From positions 1 through 41,318 of the forward strand of contig CAKPJK010000011.1 of assembly GCA_934162615.1 (NCBI GenBank): DNA of 41,318 nt. The letters run 5' to 3'. Under the pieces are notes generated by a model. It did not search any database, was not told where the DNA came from, and worked only from the letters and a program-made list of their open reading frames with translations. Origin of the DNA: an uncultured Clostridia bacterium. GTDB taxonomy: Bacteria; Bacillota; Clostridia; TANB77; CAG-508. The position numbers were made by a program, and so were the translations under genes. Of the stretch, positions 6,804-15,944 are shown in pieces; the first letter of the stretch is position 1, and each line of letters opens with the position of its first letter.

Positions 6804-9062
6804 CTAGTTAATTAAAAATCTATTTAATAATTGTTCTCTACACAAATTTTCAAATTTATCATTTAAAGGTTCTAATTCAATATTTTCATTATATTTTCTA
6901 TCTAAGCAATATTTGATAATATAATCACAAAGTTCAGGATTCTTAGAAAGAAGTGGACCATGTAAATAAGTTGCAATAACGTTATTTTCAAAAAATCCTT
7001 CTTCAGAATCACCAAATTTATTACCATTTCCAAACAAAACATTACCAAAAGAATTAGAAATATCAAAAGTTTGACCACCATGATTTTCAAAACCAATAAC
7101 CTTTGTTTTTAAATTTAAATTTTCAATAATATTAGAACTATCATCATTAGAATTGGCAGATTTTTTAATGTTAATATTTGCGTCAAGTGTGGTATCTATG
7201 ACAATATTTCCAATACACCTTTTCTTTCTATCAGGATTAGCAACCGTATAGTAATCAAAAACTTCAAGACCAGGAATAATGTTACCCTCAACACCTTTGT
7301 AGTATTTACCAAATAATTGATAAGCACCACATATAAGTAGGAAGAATACACCATTTTTTACGGCTTCTTTAATATTATCTTTATATTGAACTAAATCTTT
7401 GGCTAAAATACTTTGCTCATTATCTGCACCACCACCGGCAAACACAATGTCATAATCATTAAAGTTTGGAGCAGCATCACCAATAGAATATCTATCAATA
7501 ATTGCTTTGTATCCGCGAGATTCAATTCTATATTTTAAAACTTGTATATTTCCATAATCTCCATAAAGTTCCAACATATCAGGGTATAAATATAAAATTT
7601 TTATTGATTTTTCTTCATTATTTTGTGCTTGTAATATATCAAGAGTATCAACATTTTGGACATTTTCTTTTGCACACAATTCAGTATTTTCAACTTTAGA
7701 AATATCACTAGGTTCAACATCAGTTACGTCATTATTTTTATTCATCTCATCAAATTTTTTCAACTCATGTCTAGTAGGTTGCAAAGATGTATAATTTGCA
7801 ATAACATATTTTTTAACATCAGTTTTATAAAAAGCCTTAATAGCATCTTCTAAATTCAAATATGGTTCGATTTTTTCAGCAGGGAAGCCACTTGTCTTAA
7901 TTCTGATAGCAATATCATAAGCACGAGTTCCAGAAGTAATAATTCTAGTAACATTATTCAAATTATTAAAATTGATATCCCAAATCCAAGAAACATCAAA
8001 GCCATCGGCAATGTTGTCATTCAATACAAAAAGTAATTCTTTTTCCGAATCGTCTTCATTCAAAATACGTAAACTAACATTGCTTCCAGTTGGATTTTTT
8101 GCTAAATTAATTATAGTAGGAACACCATATATTGTAATTTCTTCCAAACGACCATTATTCAAAGCAAAAGTTGAAAATGCCTTTTTTACAACATCAATTG
8201 AAATATCATATAAACTGCAAACTGAATATACAGCAGTGTAATTGTAAATTAAATAAATGCTATTCCCATTTATTTTGTAGGTATTTCCATCAATATCAAA
8301 ACATCTATTTTTTAAATCTACATTTGTTGCCAATTTATAAATTTTATTATCACCAAAATTACAATTTGGACATTTAAATTTTCCAACATGTGAATATTGA
8401 TAATATTCATATTCTAATCTTGTTTTACAGAAAGGACAGAACTTGCCTTCACCGGCTTCTTTAATGTGTTCTGTTGCAAATTGATATTTATCAACACTAA
8501 AATAATAAATATTTTTATTATTTGGATTAGCTTGTCCAAGTCTGGCAACATTTGGGTCATCATTATTTAAAATTAAATTTCCATTATAAGTTTTCAAAAA
8601 TTCATTTATTCTTAAAATTAAAGATTCAACTTCACCATTTCTATCTAATTGGTCACGGAAAAAGTTTAGAATTACTAATGTATCTAATCTGAAATCTTTA
8701 AAAACAACAGGGATGTAGCTTTCGTCAACTTCAAAAACTAAGTAATCTGCGTTGATTTTTCCAGTTAGAGTACAATTTTTTAATATAGTTGAAAGTATAC
8801 CAGTTTCCATATTGTTACCTTCAACGTTACTTACAACTTTATTTCCTGCAGTTTTTAAAGTGTAACCTATGCAGTTATTTGTCATTGTTTTTCCATTTGT
8901 GGCAGATACTGCAATTACTGGACAGTTGACTTTAAAGTATTTGAATATTTCTGGATTCCAGTCGTATGCAATTTTTCCTAAAAAGTTTCCTCCATTTTTA
9001 TGACATATTTTTAGTATTAAATTTAGTATTTTCATTGCTAAGATTATGAAAAAGTTTTTCAT
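6804..9062 (-). CDS. murT-gatD: Fused MurT-GatD lipid II isoglutaminyl synthase
   Basis: One uninterrupted reading frame of 752 residues carries both subunits of the enzyme that amidates the D-glutamate of lipid II; in well-studied species these are two proteins, MurT (about 440) and GatD (about 245). The MurT half (1-440) has the Mur-ligase P-loop TNGKT (55-59), a zinc ribbon (Cys209, 212, 231, 234) inside the central domain, and DGFDVSWIWD (353-362), holding the Asp of the composite triad. An acidic, Asn-rich linker runs from about 440 to 485. The GatD half (486-752) is a CobQ-type glutaminase with nucleophile Cys578 (LICGAYQLFG) and His701 (YLHGPLL). A TTG at 9080 is in frame but overlaps the Shine-Dalgarno AAAGGA, so the ATG at 9062 is preferred. 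All catalytic residues appear intact, so the fusion is probably functional. Confidence 0.93.
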   Translation of the reverse strand: MKNFFIILAMKILNLILKICHKNGGNFLGKIAYDWNPEIFKYFKVNCPVIAVSATNGKTMTNNCIGYTLKTAGNKVVSNVEGNNMETGILSTILKNCTLTGKINADYLVFEVDESYIPVVFKDFRLDTLVILNFFRDQLDRNGEVESLILRINEFLKTYNGNLILNNDDPNVARLGQANPNNKNIYYFSVDKYQFATEHIKEAGEGKFCPFCKTRLEYEYYQYSHVGKFKCPNCNFGDNKIYKLATNVDLKNRCFDIDGNTYKINGNSIYLIYNYTAVYSVCSLYDISIDVVKKAFSTFALNNGRLEEITIYGVPTIINLAKNPTGSNVSLRILNEDDSEKELLFVLNDNIADGFDVSWIWDINFNNLNNVTRIITSGTRAYDIAIRIKTSGFPAEKIEPYLNLEDAIKAFYKTDVKKYVIANYTSLQPTRHELKKFDEMNKNNDVTDVEPSDISKVENTELCAKENVQNVDTLDILQAQNNEEKSIKILYLYPDMLELYGDYGNIQVLKYRIESRGYKAIIDRYSIGDAAPNFNDYDIVFAGGGADNEQSILAKDLVQYKDNIKEAVKNGVFFLLICGAYQLFGKYYKGVEGNIIPGLEVFDYYTVANPDRKKRCIGNIVIDTTLDANINIKKSANSNDDSSNIIENLNLKTKVIGFENHGGQTFDISNSFGNVLFGNGNKFGDSEEGFFENNVIATYLHGPLLSKNPELCDYIIKYCLDRKYNENIELEPLNDKFENLCREQLLNRFLIN

Positions 9063-9104
9063 TTTTATCAGTCCTTTCAAATGTCGATTTTTATAATTTA
9101 GTAG

Positions 9105-9133
9105 ATTATATCATAATGAAGAGGAGGCTACAA
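9105..9133 (-). promoter_or_regulatory. Probable promoter of the murT-gatD fusion
   Basis: On the minus strand, TTGTAG (9128-9133), 17 bp, TATAAT (9105-9110). The -10 is consensus and the -35 is weak. The leader is about 40 nt. Confidence 0.45.
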
Positions 9134-9344
9134 GAGAAAAATAAAAAATGTAAAAATATGTTGTTTAAATGCTCAAGACAAATATACTGTAACGAAATTA
9201 TAAAATATTATTTGAAAAGATAAACATATTCCTAGACAAATAACCAAAAATGTGATAACATAAGTAAGAAAAAATAAGAGAAATATGGGAAAAGCAAAAC
9301 AAAAAAGAAAGCATCTCAAAAGTAAGGAAAGAGGTAAGGAGAAT

Positions 9345-10919
9345 ATGAAAAAAACATTTTATGTAACAACACCAATATACTATCCAAGCGGAAAATTTCA
9401 CATAGGAACAGCATACTCAACAGTAGTAGCAGACACACTAAAAAGATATAACAAATTAAAAGGAAAAGAAAGTTACATGTTAACAGGAACAGACGAACAT
9501 GGACAAAAAATAGAAATAAAAGCACAAGAATCAGGAGAAACACCACAACAATATGTAGACAAAATGGCAGCAATGGCAAAAGAACTATGGGCAAAAATGG
9601 ACATACAATATGACGACTTCATAAGAACAACAGACGAAAGACACGAAAAAGTAGTCCAAAAAATATTTGACAAATTCATGGAACAAGGAGACATTTACAA
9701 AGGAGAATACGAAGGACTTTACTGTGTACCATGCGAAACATTCTTTACACAAACACAATTAGTAGATGGAAAATGTCCAGACTGTGGAAGAGAAGTAGTT
9801 CCAATGAAAGAAGAAGCATACTTCTTCAATATGAAAAAATATGCAGACAGACTTTTAAAATACTATGACGAACATCCAGACTTTGTCAAACCAGAATACA
9901 GAAAACAAGAAATGATAAACAACTTTATCAAACCAGGTCTAGAAGACTTATGTGTAACAAGAACATCATTTGACTGGGGAATAAAAGTATTAAAAGACCC
10001 AAAACACGTAATATATGTATGGGTAGATGCTTTAACAAACTACCTTACAGCACTAGGATACATGTCAGATGACGAAACACTATTCAAAAAATTCTGGCCA
10101 GCAGATGTACAAGTCGTTGGAAAAGATATAGCAAGATTTCACTTAATATATTGGCCAATATTCTTGATGGCACTTGATTTACCATTACCAAAAACAATAT
10201 TTGTTCATAACTGGATAACAATGAAAGACGGAAAAATGAGTAAATCAAAAGGAAATGTAATTTATCCAGAAGATTTAATTGATAGATATGGATTAGATGC
10301 AACAAAATATTTCCTATTAAGAGAAATGCCAACATCACAAGATGGATTATTCTCACCAGAAGAATTTGTTGAAAGATATAATTTTGATTTATGTAATGAC
10401 TTAAGCAATTTATTAAATAGAACAGTATCAATGGTCAATAAATATTTTGATGGACAAGTACCAGAATACAATGGAAGACCAAATGAAGTTGATGAAAGTT
10501 TAGAAAATGTATGTATAGAGCAAATAGAAAAATTTGAAAAACTATTTGAAAACTTTGAAATTGCAAATTCAATTCAAGAAATTTGGGCACTTGTATCAAG
10601 AACAAATAAATACATTGACGAAACAATGCCATGGCAATTAGCAAAAGAGGAAGACACAGAAAAACTAAAATCATCAATGTATCATTTAATAGAAAATTTA
10701 AGAAAAATAGCAATATTAATAAAACCATTTATGGACGAAACATCTGAAAATATATTAAGACAAATCGGCATTACAGACGAATCTTTGAAAACATGGGAAA
10801 GCCTAAAAGATTATGACAAAATAAAAAATGCAAAAGTAATTGAAAAAGGTGAGCCTATATTTATGAGATTAAATGCAGAAGAAGAAATTGAATATATAAA
10901 ACAAGCAATGAAAAAATAG
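9345..10919 (+). CDS. metG: Methionyl-tRNA synthetase (short form)
   Basis: Charges tRNA-Met. The ATG at 9345 follows TAAGGAG closely and gives MKKTFYVTTPIYYPSG, the usual N-terminus; an ATG at 9285 would add 20 basic residues without family support. Class I signatures are present: the HIGH motif as HIGT (19-22), KMSKSKG near 300, and a CP-domain zinc site CVPC/CPDC (about 126-147). The protein has 524 residues and ends in EEEIEYIKQAMKK, just where the C-terminal EMAPII-like tRNA-binding domain would begin in the roughly 650-residue bacterial form. No remnant of that domain follows the stop codon. No T-box sequence is recognisable in the 280 bp upstream. Confidence 0.96.
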   Translation: MKKTFYVTTPIYYPSGKFHIGTAYSTVVADTLKRYNKLKGKESYMLTGTDEHGQKIEIKAQESGETPQQYVDKMAAMAKELWAKMDIQYDDFIRTTDERHEKVVQKIFDKFMEQGDIYKGEYEGLYCVPCETFFTQTQLVDGKCPDCGREVVPMKEEAYFFNMKKYADRLLKYYDEHPDFVKPEYRKQEMINNFIKPGLEDLCVTRTSFDWGIKVLKDPKHVIYVWVDALTNYLTALGYMSDDETLFKKFWPADVQVVGKDIARFHLIYWPIFLMALDLPLPKTIFVHNWITMKDGKMSKSKGNVIYPEDLIDRYGLDATKYFLLREMPTSQDGLFSPEEFVERYNFDLCNDLSNLLNRTVSMVNKYFDGQVPEYNGRPNEVDESLENVCIEQIEKFEKLFENFEIANSIQEIWALVSRTNKYIDETMPWQLAKEEDTEKLKSSMYHLIENLRKIAILIKPFMDETSENILRQIGITDESLKTWESLKDYDKIKNAKVIEKGEPIFMRLNAEEEIEYIKQAMKK

Positions 10920-10925
10920 AGAATA

Positions 10926-10968
10926 TTAACAAATTTCTGATATTGTTAGAATAACAGAAAAATGTTAA
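10926..10968 (+). other. Long imperfect hairpin between metG and the deacetylase gene
   Basis: TTAACA-AA-TTTCTG (10926-10939) pairs with CAGAAA-AA-TGTTAA (10955-10968) around a 2x2 mismatch, with an inner TATT-GTTAG-AATA hairpin. There is no T tract after it, so it is not a standard terminator. It may be an mRNA processing or stability element. Confidence 0.5.
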
Positions 10969-11007
10969 TTGTAGCAAAAGGAAACGAAAAATAAAAGAGG
11001 AATTTAA

Positions 11008-11931
11008 ATGGGAATATTTAAGAATAAAGACCAATTTGAAGGCTATAACATTTATAGCATGAAAAAATATGTTGATAAAAAAAGAATGATATTTACAATA
11101 ACTGCAATAATAGTTGTAATTTTAACACTAGCATTAACAATTTATTACCTAATAGATACAAATATAAGAATAAAAAGAGTAAAAGAATTTGCAAATCAAA
11201 TTACTGAGTATGAACAAAATCAAAAGAAAATAGAAGAGCAAAAAGAAGCAGAAAGAAAGGCTAAAATTCCGCAACTTACAGAAGCGGGAAAAGAAAACCT
11301 AAAAAACATATATCATTCACAAGAAAAAACAGCCTATTTAACATTTGATGATGGACCATCAAATAACACACACGAAATTTTAGACATACTAAAACAATAC
11401 AATATTAAAGCAACATTCTTTGTTTTAGGTAGCCAAGTGCAAGTATTTCCAGAAACAACAAACAGAATATATAATGAAGGACATTATATAGCAAACCATG
11501 GATATTCACACAAATATTCAAGTATATATCAGTCACCAGAACAGGTCTTAAATGAATATAATCAGTGTAATGAAATTGTAGCAAAAACAATAAATGTACC
11601 TGAATATAATTCACACCTATTCAGATTTCCAGGAGGTTCAGTAGGTGGAAAATATGCTGATTTAAAAAAACAGGCAATAACACTACTTGACCAAAACAAT
11701 ATTTTACATATTGACTGGAATTCTCTAACTGGAGACTCAGAAAAGGCAAATCCAACAGAAGAATATTTAATGGACAATTTACAAAAGACGACAGAGGGAA
11801 AAAATAATTTGGTAGTTTTAATGCATGATGCACAGGCAAAACACATAACTGTAGAAACATTACCAAAAGTAATTGAATATTTACAACAACAAGGATATAC
11901 ATTTAAAAATTTCTATGAAATTATTAAATAA
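11008..11931 (+). CDS. Membrane-anchored polysaccharide deacetylase (NodB domain)
   Basis: A protein of 307 residues with one N-terminal membrane segment (about 28-49, no lipobox), a charged coiled-coil stalk (50-95) and an extracellular NodB-type carbohydrate esterase family 4 domain (about 105-305). The metal and catalytic motifs are visible: TFDDGP (112-117; base Asp114, metal Asp115), HGYSH with metal His164 and His168, RFPGGS, and LMHD near the end carrying the catalytic His. It probably removes acetyl groups from peptidoglycan or another wall glycan, which gives lysozyme resistance in related bacteria. GAGG precedes the ATG. It follows metG and may be co-transcribed with it, or may be initiated within the 88-bp gap. 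Confidence 0.92.
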   Translation: MGIFKNKDQFEGYNIYSMKKYVDKKRMIFTITAIIVVILTLALTIYYLIDTNIRIKRVKEFANQITEYEQNQKKIEEQKEAERKAKIPQLTEAGKENLKNIYHSQEKTAYLTFDDGPSNNTHEILDILKQYNIKATFFVLGSQVQVFPETTNRIYNEGHYIANHGYSHKYSSIYQSPEQVLNEYNQCNEIVAKTINVPEYNSHLFRFPGGSVGGKYADLKKQAITLLDQNNILHIDWNSLTGDSEKANPTEEYLMDNLQKTTEGKNNLVVLMHDAQAKHITVETLPKVIEYLQQQGYTFKNFYEIIK

Positions 11932-11947
11932 AAAGTGTTTAAGATAA

Positions 11948-11965
11948 ATACACGAAAACGTGTAT
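11948..11965 (+). other. Perfect 7-bp hairpin directly before a ribosome binding site
   Basis: ATACACG-AAAA-CGTGTAT (11948-11965), 8 nt before GGAGGAG of the next gene. There is no T tract. It is a candidate for translational control, mRNA stabilisation or a DNA operator. Confidence 0.45.
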
Positions 11966-11986
11966 AGAAATATGGAGGAGAGAAAA

Positions 11987-14350
11987 TTGCCTAGAAAAAA
12001 GAAAGAAGTAGTGGAAGGAATAACAGAAAAACTTGAATATTTAGGTTTAGACTTAGATAAAATACCGCAAAATCTTAAGAAATTTGAACCATTAGAATAT
12101 AGAGTTTCAAGATTTTACGATGAAAAACAATATAGACAATATAGATACATAGATGTAAAAGATATACAAATCTTATTATCACCAACAAACAGATTAACAG
12201 ATTTAGATGAAAAATACAAAAAGGCTAGACCGCTTTATGAATATTTAGATAGCAAAAATGAAGAAAATGTCATAAAATATACAACTTTTTTGAATATGCT
12301 AAGAAATATGGATATAAATGAGGTAGAAAAAGTTGAAAAAGAACAAATGCAACTAAGTAAAGAAATACCATTTAAAGTAAAATTTCAAGGAAACTATTTA
12401 TGGCAAATTTACTATTCAGAAAATACAGACAAATATTTTATGATAGTACCAACAGAAGACACAGACTATTCAACATTTTTCTATTTGTTAAAAAGACAAA
12501 TAGAGAACAAAAGAGTAGGAAAAGTCTTTGTCCCAGTGAGTAATGTAAAATATTCAAATAAAATTTTAAAAAAATCTGAATTTGAAGATATAGAAAATTA
12601 TTTATGGCTATTTACAAAAGACTGGCCATTAATATACGAAGTATATGACAAGAAAAATGTAATGTCAGTTCAAATTATAGGTGAAACAAATGTATACGAA
12701 AAAATAAAAACAACATATAAAATTCTATTAGAAGATGAAAAAGAGGCAAATGAATTTTATAAATTGTTAAAAGCACTATTTATATTGCAAACTGAAATCC
12801 CTGATTACTATAAATTTGATACAAATATAGATAAAACAGGAAAATTAGAATTTTACCTAGATGGACAAAAGATTGAATATAAACATATGGTAGAGTTTAT
12901 AAGAGAACAATATAAAATAGGACTAAAAAGAAGAAAAGAACTAAAAAGCAAAATTCGTGCATTTAATAAAAGAATAAAAAAATTACAAGAATTAGCAGCA
13001 ACACAAGAAATTGAATATTTAGCAAAAGAAAAACAAATATCAACATTCTTAGAATGCAAAAAATCATTTTTTGGAAAAGTCAAATATTACTTTAAATATA
13101 GTAAAAAGAGTAATAAAGGCATAAAAAATGAAGAGGTTGAAGACAATATAACAGAAGAAAATATACAAACAGAAAAAATACAAGTAGCAGAAACTGTAAA
13201 AAAAGAAAAGAAAAGAATTCCAATTAAAAAGATATATACATTAGAAGAATTAATAACGAGTTACAAAGAACTAGAAGAACTAGAAAATCAAATGAAAAAT
13301 CTTTTAATGGATATAAATGCTTTAAAATTAAAAACAAAAAATATGGCAAAAAAAATAGAAAATGCTTCAAAATATATTGAAGAAATAGATAGCCATAAAA
13401 AGAGTATATTTGAATTCTGGAAATATAGCAATAAAGACGAAATGGAAGTACTTCCAGAGGGCGAGCAGGAAGAAGTAAATGTAATAAAGAAAATAGAAAA
13501 AACATTTAATTATGAAGAAGATTTAGAAGAATTTGGCAAAAAAATTGATAAAATGCAAAGAAGAAATCTTGATAGAGAAGATACAGATAGCGTATTTATT
13601 GCAACAACTAATTTGATAAATACTTTAAATAAAATAAAGACCAATAATATAATGCCAGAAGAAATAGAAAAAGCGCTAAAGGACTTAAAAGCAGAAGCAA
13701 AAGAACTAAAATCTTTAAATGAAGAAGAATATGATATTTTTGGAAACATTATTCAAGATACAACAAAAGTTAGAAAGATAAACAATAAAAGACATAGAGA
13801 ATTACCAAAAGATAAGTTCAATATTTTGGAAGTTAACAAAAATACAAAACAAATTGGCTTCAAATTAGTTTTGCAATCAATTGCACAAAATATCACAAAG
13901 GCACTAGATAAAGGAATCATTCCGGAATCTTTACCAGTATATAAAGCGATTAACGGGGAACTATTGAATAATAAGGAAATTAATGTTTTCAATATCAACC
14001 CGGAAAAGGAAATGCAAGAGGCAGTGAGAGTTGACGGAGATAAAATTAATTTATATAAAATACATATTAAAGAGGGAAGTAAAGGTATTGCTTTTTCAAA
14101 TATAATTTTTTATGATAATCAAAACAAGACGTTGCCTGTTGGAATGGATTTATCAACTAAAATGATTGTTGATACGTCTAAGTTGCATTTAAAATTGTTA
14201 GATAAAAAGAATTTTAATGTTGCAAGTTTTGAAGATAGCAATGATGATTTTTCAGTTTTTGTTGTTAGAAGTGTTACTGTTTTTGATTATGAAGTTGTTG
14301 AATTAGAAGATTTAGAAAAAGCGGTTAGTGAAGAACAAAAAAATGAGTAG
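11987..14350 (+). CDS. Large hypothetical coiled-coil protein, 787 aa
   Basis: I do not recognise a family. The start is a TTG at 11987, 6 nt after GGAGGAG (11974-11980), giving MPRKKKEVVEGITEKL; a GTG at 11960 lies upstream of that ribosome binding site and inside a hairpin. The protein is cytosolic by composition (no signal or membrane segment). It has a globular N-terminal half (about 1-330) containing NYLWQIYYSENTDKYFMIVP, a long Lys/Glu-rich coiled-coil stretch (about 315-590, broken by basic linkers) and a compact C-terminal domain (about 615-770) with a beta-rich pattern such as LPVGMDLSTKMIVDTSKLHL. Codon use matches the neighbours. Its tandem position after the deacetylase suggests co-expression, but no role in the cell wall is shown. 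Confidence 0.8.
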   Translation: MPRKKKEVVEGITEKLEYLGLDLDKIPQNLKKFEPLEYRVSRFYDEKQYRQYRYIDVKDIQILLSPTNRLTDLDEKYKKARPLYEYLDSKNEENVIKYTTFLNMLRNMDINEVEKVEKEQMQLSKEIPFKVKFQGNYLWQIYYSENTDKYFMIVPTEDTDYSTFFYLLKRQIENKRVGKVFVPVSNVKYSNKILKKSEFEDIENYLWLFTKDWPLIYEVYDKKNVMSVQIIGETNVYEKIKTTYKILLEDEKEANEFYKLLKALFILQTEIPDYYKFDTNIDKTGKLEFYLDGQKIEYKHMVEFIREQYKIGLKRRKELKSKIRAFNKRIKKLQELAATQEIEYLAKEKQISTFLECKKSFFGKVKYYFKYSKKSNKGIKNEEVEDNITEENIQTEKIQVAETVKKEKKRIPIKKIYTLEELITSYKELEELENQMKNLLMDINALKLKTKNMAKKIENASKYIEEIDSHKKSIFEFWKYSNKDEMEVLPEGEQEEVNVIKKIEKTFNYEEDLEEFGKKIDKMQRRNLDREDTDSVFIATTNLINTLNKIKTNNIMPEEIEKALKDLKAEAKELKSLNEEEYDIFGNIIQDTTKVRKINNKRHRELPKDKFNILEVNKNTKQIGFKLVLQSIAQNITKALDKGIIPESLPVYKAINGELLNNKEINVFNINPEKEMQEAVRVDGDKINLYKIHIKEGSKGIAFSNIIFYDNQNKTLPVGMDLSTKMIVDTSKLHLKLLDKKNFNVASFEDSNDDFSVFVVRSVTVFDYEVVELEDLEKAVSEEQKNE

Positions 14351-14380
14351 AAAATTTTGAGAATTTTCTACTCATTTTTT
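14343..14380. terminator. Bidirectional terminator overlapping a stop codon
   Basis: A perfect 14-bp stem: ATGAGTAGAAAATT (14343-14356) and AATTTTCTACTCAT (14362-14375), loop TTGAG, then a T run. An A7 run precedes the left arm, so it works on both strands. The stop codon of the upstream gene (TAG at 14348) lies inside the left arm. Confidence 0.9.
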
Positions 14381-14422
14381 AGGCAATGAACAAGATTCAA
14401 TGCCATAATTGTTATGGGGGAT

Positions 14423-15379
14423 TTATTTTGCTAATAATTTATGTGTTTTGTGTAAATAATTATAAGCCGTTGTTTCACTGTTTGTTTCACATATTTCATA
14501 TGTATCTATATAATCGAGATACTCAATTGAGATCATACCCTTTTCTTTGAAAAGTTGTATGTCACCATCTTCTGTATGGAAGATAAAAATATTGTGTCCA
14601 CCTTTTTTTGTTATTTCAAATTCTGGTTTTTGGTAGATTTTATCTACTAAAGAACAGAAAAAATGGATTTCTTTTTGTTCATTATATTTGTTAAAACAAT
14701 TAATATGGACAATTTTATCATTTAAAAGTTCAAAAGATGAATGTTGGATATCTTCTTTTATAAATTTTCTTCCACAACAAGGACAAACATAGCCAGCTCT
14801 TGGAAGGTAAAAAGCTATAGTATAACTTGGTTCTGGTTTACCAGAAGAAGCAATCATTTTCTCAAATTGTGATATAGGTAAAACATTTGGAATTATAATT
14901 GAAGAATCAACATTTGAATTTCTAAGCCAAACATTTCCTTCTTTATCTAATTTGTATTTACCAAAAACTATAAATTCATTTAGTTTATCATGACTTTTGT
15001 CCTTAAAAATTTTGCGGTTGTCTAACATTTGAGTAAATGTATGTAGATTTTCTAGAGCTTTTAAAATGCCTTCTTTTGAGTCAAAACTTTCTTTAGGTAT
15101 ATCAAAAATTCTTGGCTCATATGTTACTTCAGCTTTTAAAACAAAGTTTTCCTTTCCTTTTTTTCTACGGATTTCTTGTTCTTTCCAGTCATAGTAAAGT
15201 GCAAGTTCTTTTGAAAAATTGGGAGAACCATAGATATCAAAAGAAGATGGTTTTATTGTATCTCCATTTATTGTTATCCGCATTGATTCTGGAATGGCTA
15301 AGTTATTAAGTGTAATATGGCCCCATACTTGATTTCCATTTTGGGCTACTTCAATTTTTTTTCTTTCAGTATTTCTCAT
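14423..15379 (-). CDS. Hypothetical protein with zinc-ribbon-like motif, 318 aa
   Basis: No family recognised. The ATG at 15379 follows AAGGAGG (15390-15396 on the plus strand) with good spacing. The protein is soluble. A CPCCGRKF motif at about residue 198 and HINCF about 27 residues later together form a CxxC...HxxC pattern, likely a zinc knuckle or treble-clef nucleotide- or DNA-binding element. The N-terminal part reads like a beta-rich domain (WGHITLNNLAIPESMRITIN) and the C-terminal part has FIFHTEDGDIQLFKEKGM. It stands alone on the minus strand between two plus-strand units. It might be a regulatory or nucleic-acid-binding protein, but this is a guess. Confidence 0.75.
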   Translation of the reverse strand: MRNTERKKIEVAQNGNQVWGHITLNNLAIPESMRITINGDTIKPSSFDIYGSPNFSKELALYYDWKEQEIRRKKGKENFVLKAEVTYEPRIFDIPKESFDSKEGILKALENLHTFTQMLDNRKIFKDKSHDKLNEFIVFGKYKLDKEGNVWLRNSNVDSSIIIPNVLPISQFEKMIASSGKPEPSYTIAFYLPRAGYVCPCCGRKFIKEDIQHSSFELLNDKIVHINCFNKYNEQKEIHFFCSLVDKIYQKPEFEITKKGGHNIFIFHTEDGDIQLFKEKGMISIEYLDYIDTYEICETNSETTAYNYLHKTHKLLAK

Positions 15380-15556
15380 TTTGTTTTTCCTCCTTAAAAT
15401 GTAATTTATACTGATTTTAACACAGATAGTTGTTAATCCCCCTTAATTTAATTTTGTCATTTGACAATACTATATGTGTAAGCCTAGTTCCTATTATACA
15501 CCTAATTTACATAATTTGCAAGCCTTGGATTTTTTTGATTTTTTTATTGTTTTTTC

Positions 15557-15585
15557 TGGACTTTTATTTTAAAATATGGTAATAT
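15557..15585 (+). promoter_or_regulatory. Promoter of tRNA-Leu
   Basis: TGGACT (15557-15562), 17 bp, TAATAT (15580-15585), ending about 21 bp before the mature 5' end of the tRNA. Confidence 0.5.
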
Positions 15586-15606
15586 AGGTAGGTAGTAAAT
15601 AGTAAT

Positions 15607-15689
15607 GCCGATGTGGCGGAATTGGTAGACGCACACGACTCAAAATCGTGCGGGAAACCATGTGGGTTCGAGTCCCACCATCGGTACCA
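15607..15689 (+). tRNA. tRNA-Leu(CAA), CCA encoded
   Basis: Class II tRNA with a long variable arm. The acceptor GCCGATG pairs with CATCGGT (one G-U). The D arm contains GGCGGAATTGGTAGACGC. The anticodon stem CACGA/TCGTG encloses CTCAAAA with anticodon CAA, reading UUG. The T arm is GTGGG-TTCGAGT-CCCAC. The discriminator A (15686) is followed by an encoded CCA. Confidence 0.97.
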
Positions 15690-15700
15690 GTTTAAAATAG

Positions 15701-15750
15701 AAAATCGTTGTAAACTTTAAAAATAAAGGAACACAACGATTTTTGCATTT
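15701..15750 (+). terminator. Terminator after tRNA-Leu
   Basis: AAAATCGTTGT (15701-15711) pairs perfectly with ACAACGATTTT (15733-15743), followed by T runs broken by GCA. Confidence 0.8.
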
Positions 15751-15846
15751 TTGGGAAAAGCGCAAAAAAGTGGCAAAAATAGGCATACTTTTAGGTAGAG
15801 GTCCCAGAAATTTTTCTCAATATATTTGAAATGATTAAATTTGATG

Positions 15847-15944
15847 TTGCAAAATTATGTAAAATGAAGTATAATAATATTATTCTATCCCAAGCGTTGG
15901 GAGCAAAAATAAGCGCTAGTTGCGATACTTCGTATTAGTAACTA
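15847..15944 (+). promoter_or_regulatory. Promoter and structured leader of the gene at 15958
   Basis: TTGCAA (15847-15852), 17 bp, TATAAT (15870-15875) is a strong sigma-A promoter. The roughly 76-nt leader folds locally: TCCCAA-GCG-TTGGGA (15888-15902), a GCGC-containing segment, then a two-part hairpin TAGTT/AACTA plus ATAC-TTC-GTAT (15917-15944) that ends 2 nt before AAGGAGG. No known riboswitch class is matched. Confidence 0.5.

Noticed and set aside
9082..9088. TGTCGAT as a Spo0A box before murT-gatD
   Set aside because: A single half-match between promoter and start codon; no second box and no sporulation link.
9081..9344. T-box riboswitch before metG
   Set aside because: No T-box sequence, specifier loop or antiterminator could be found.
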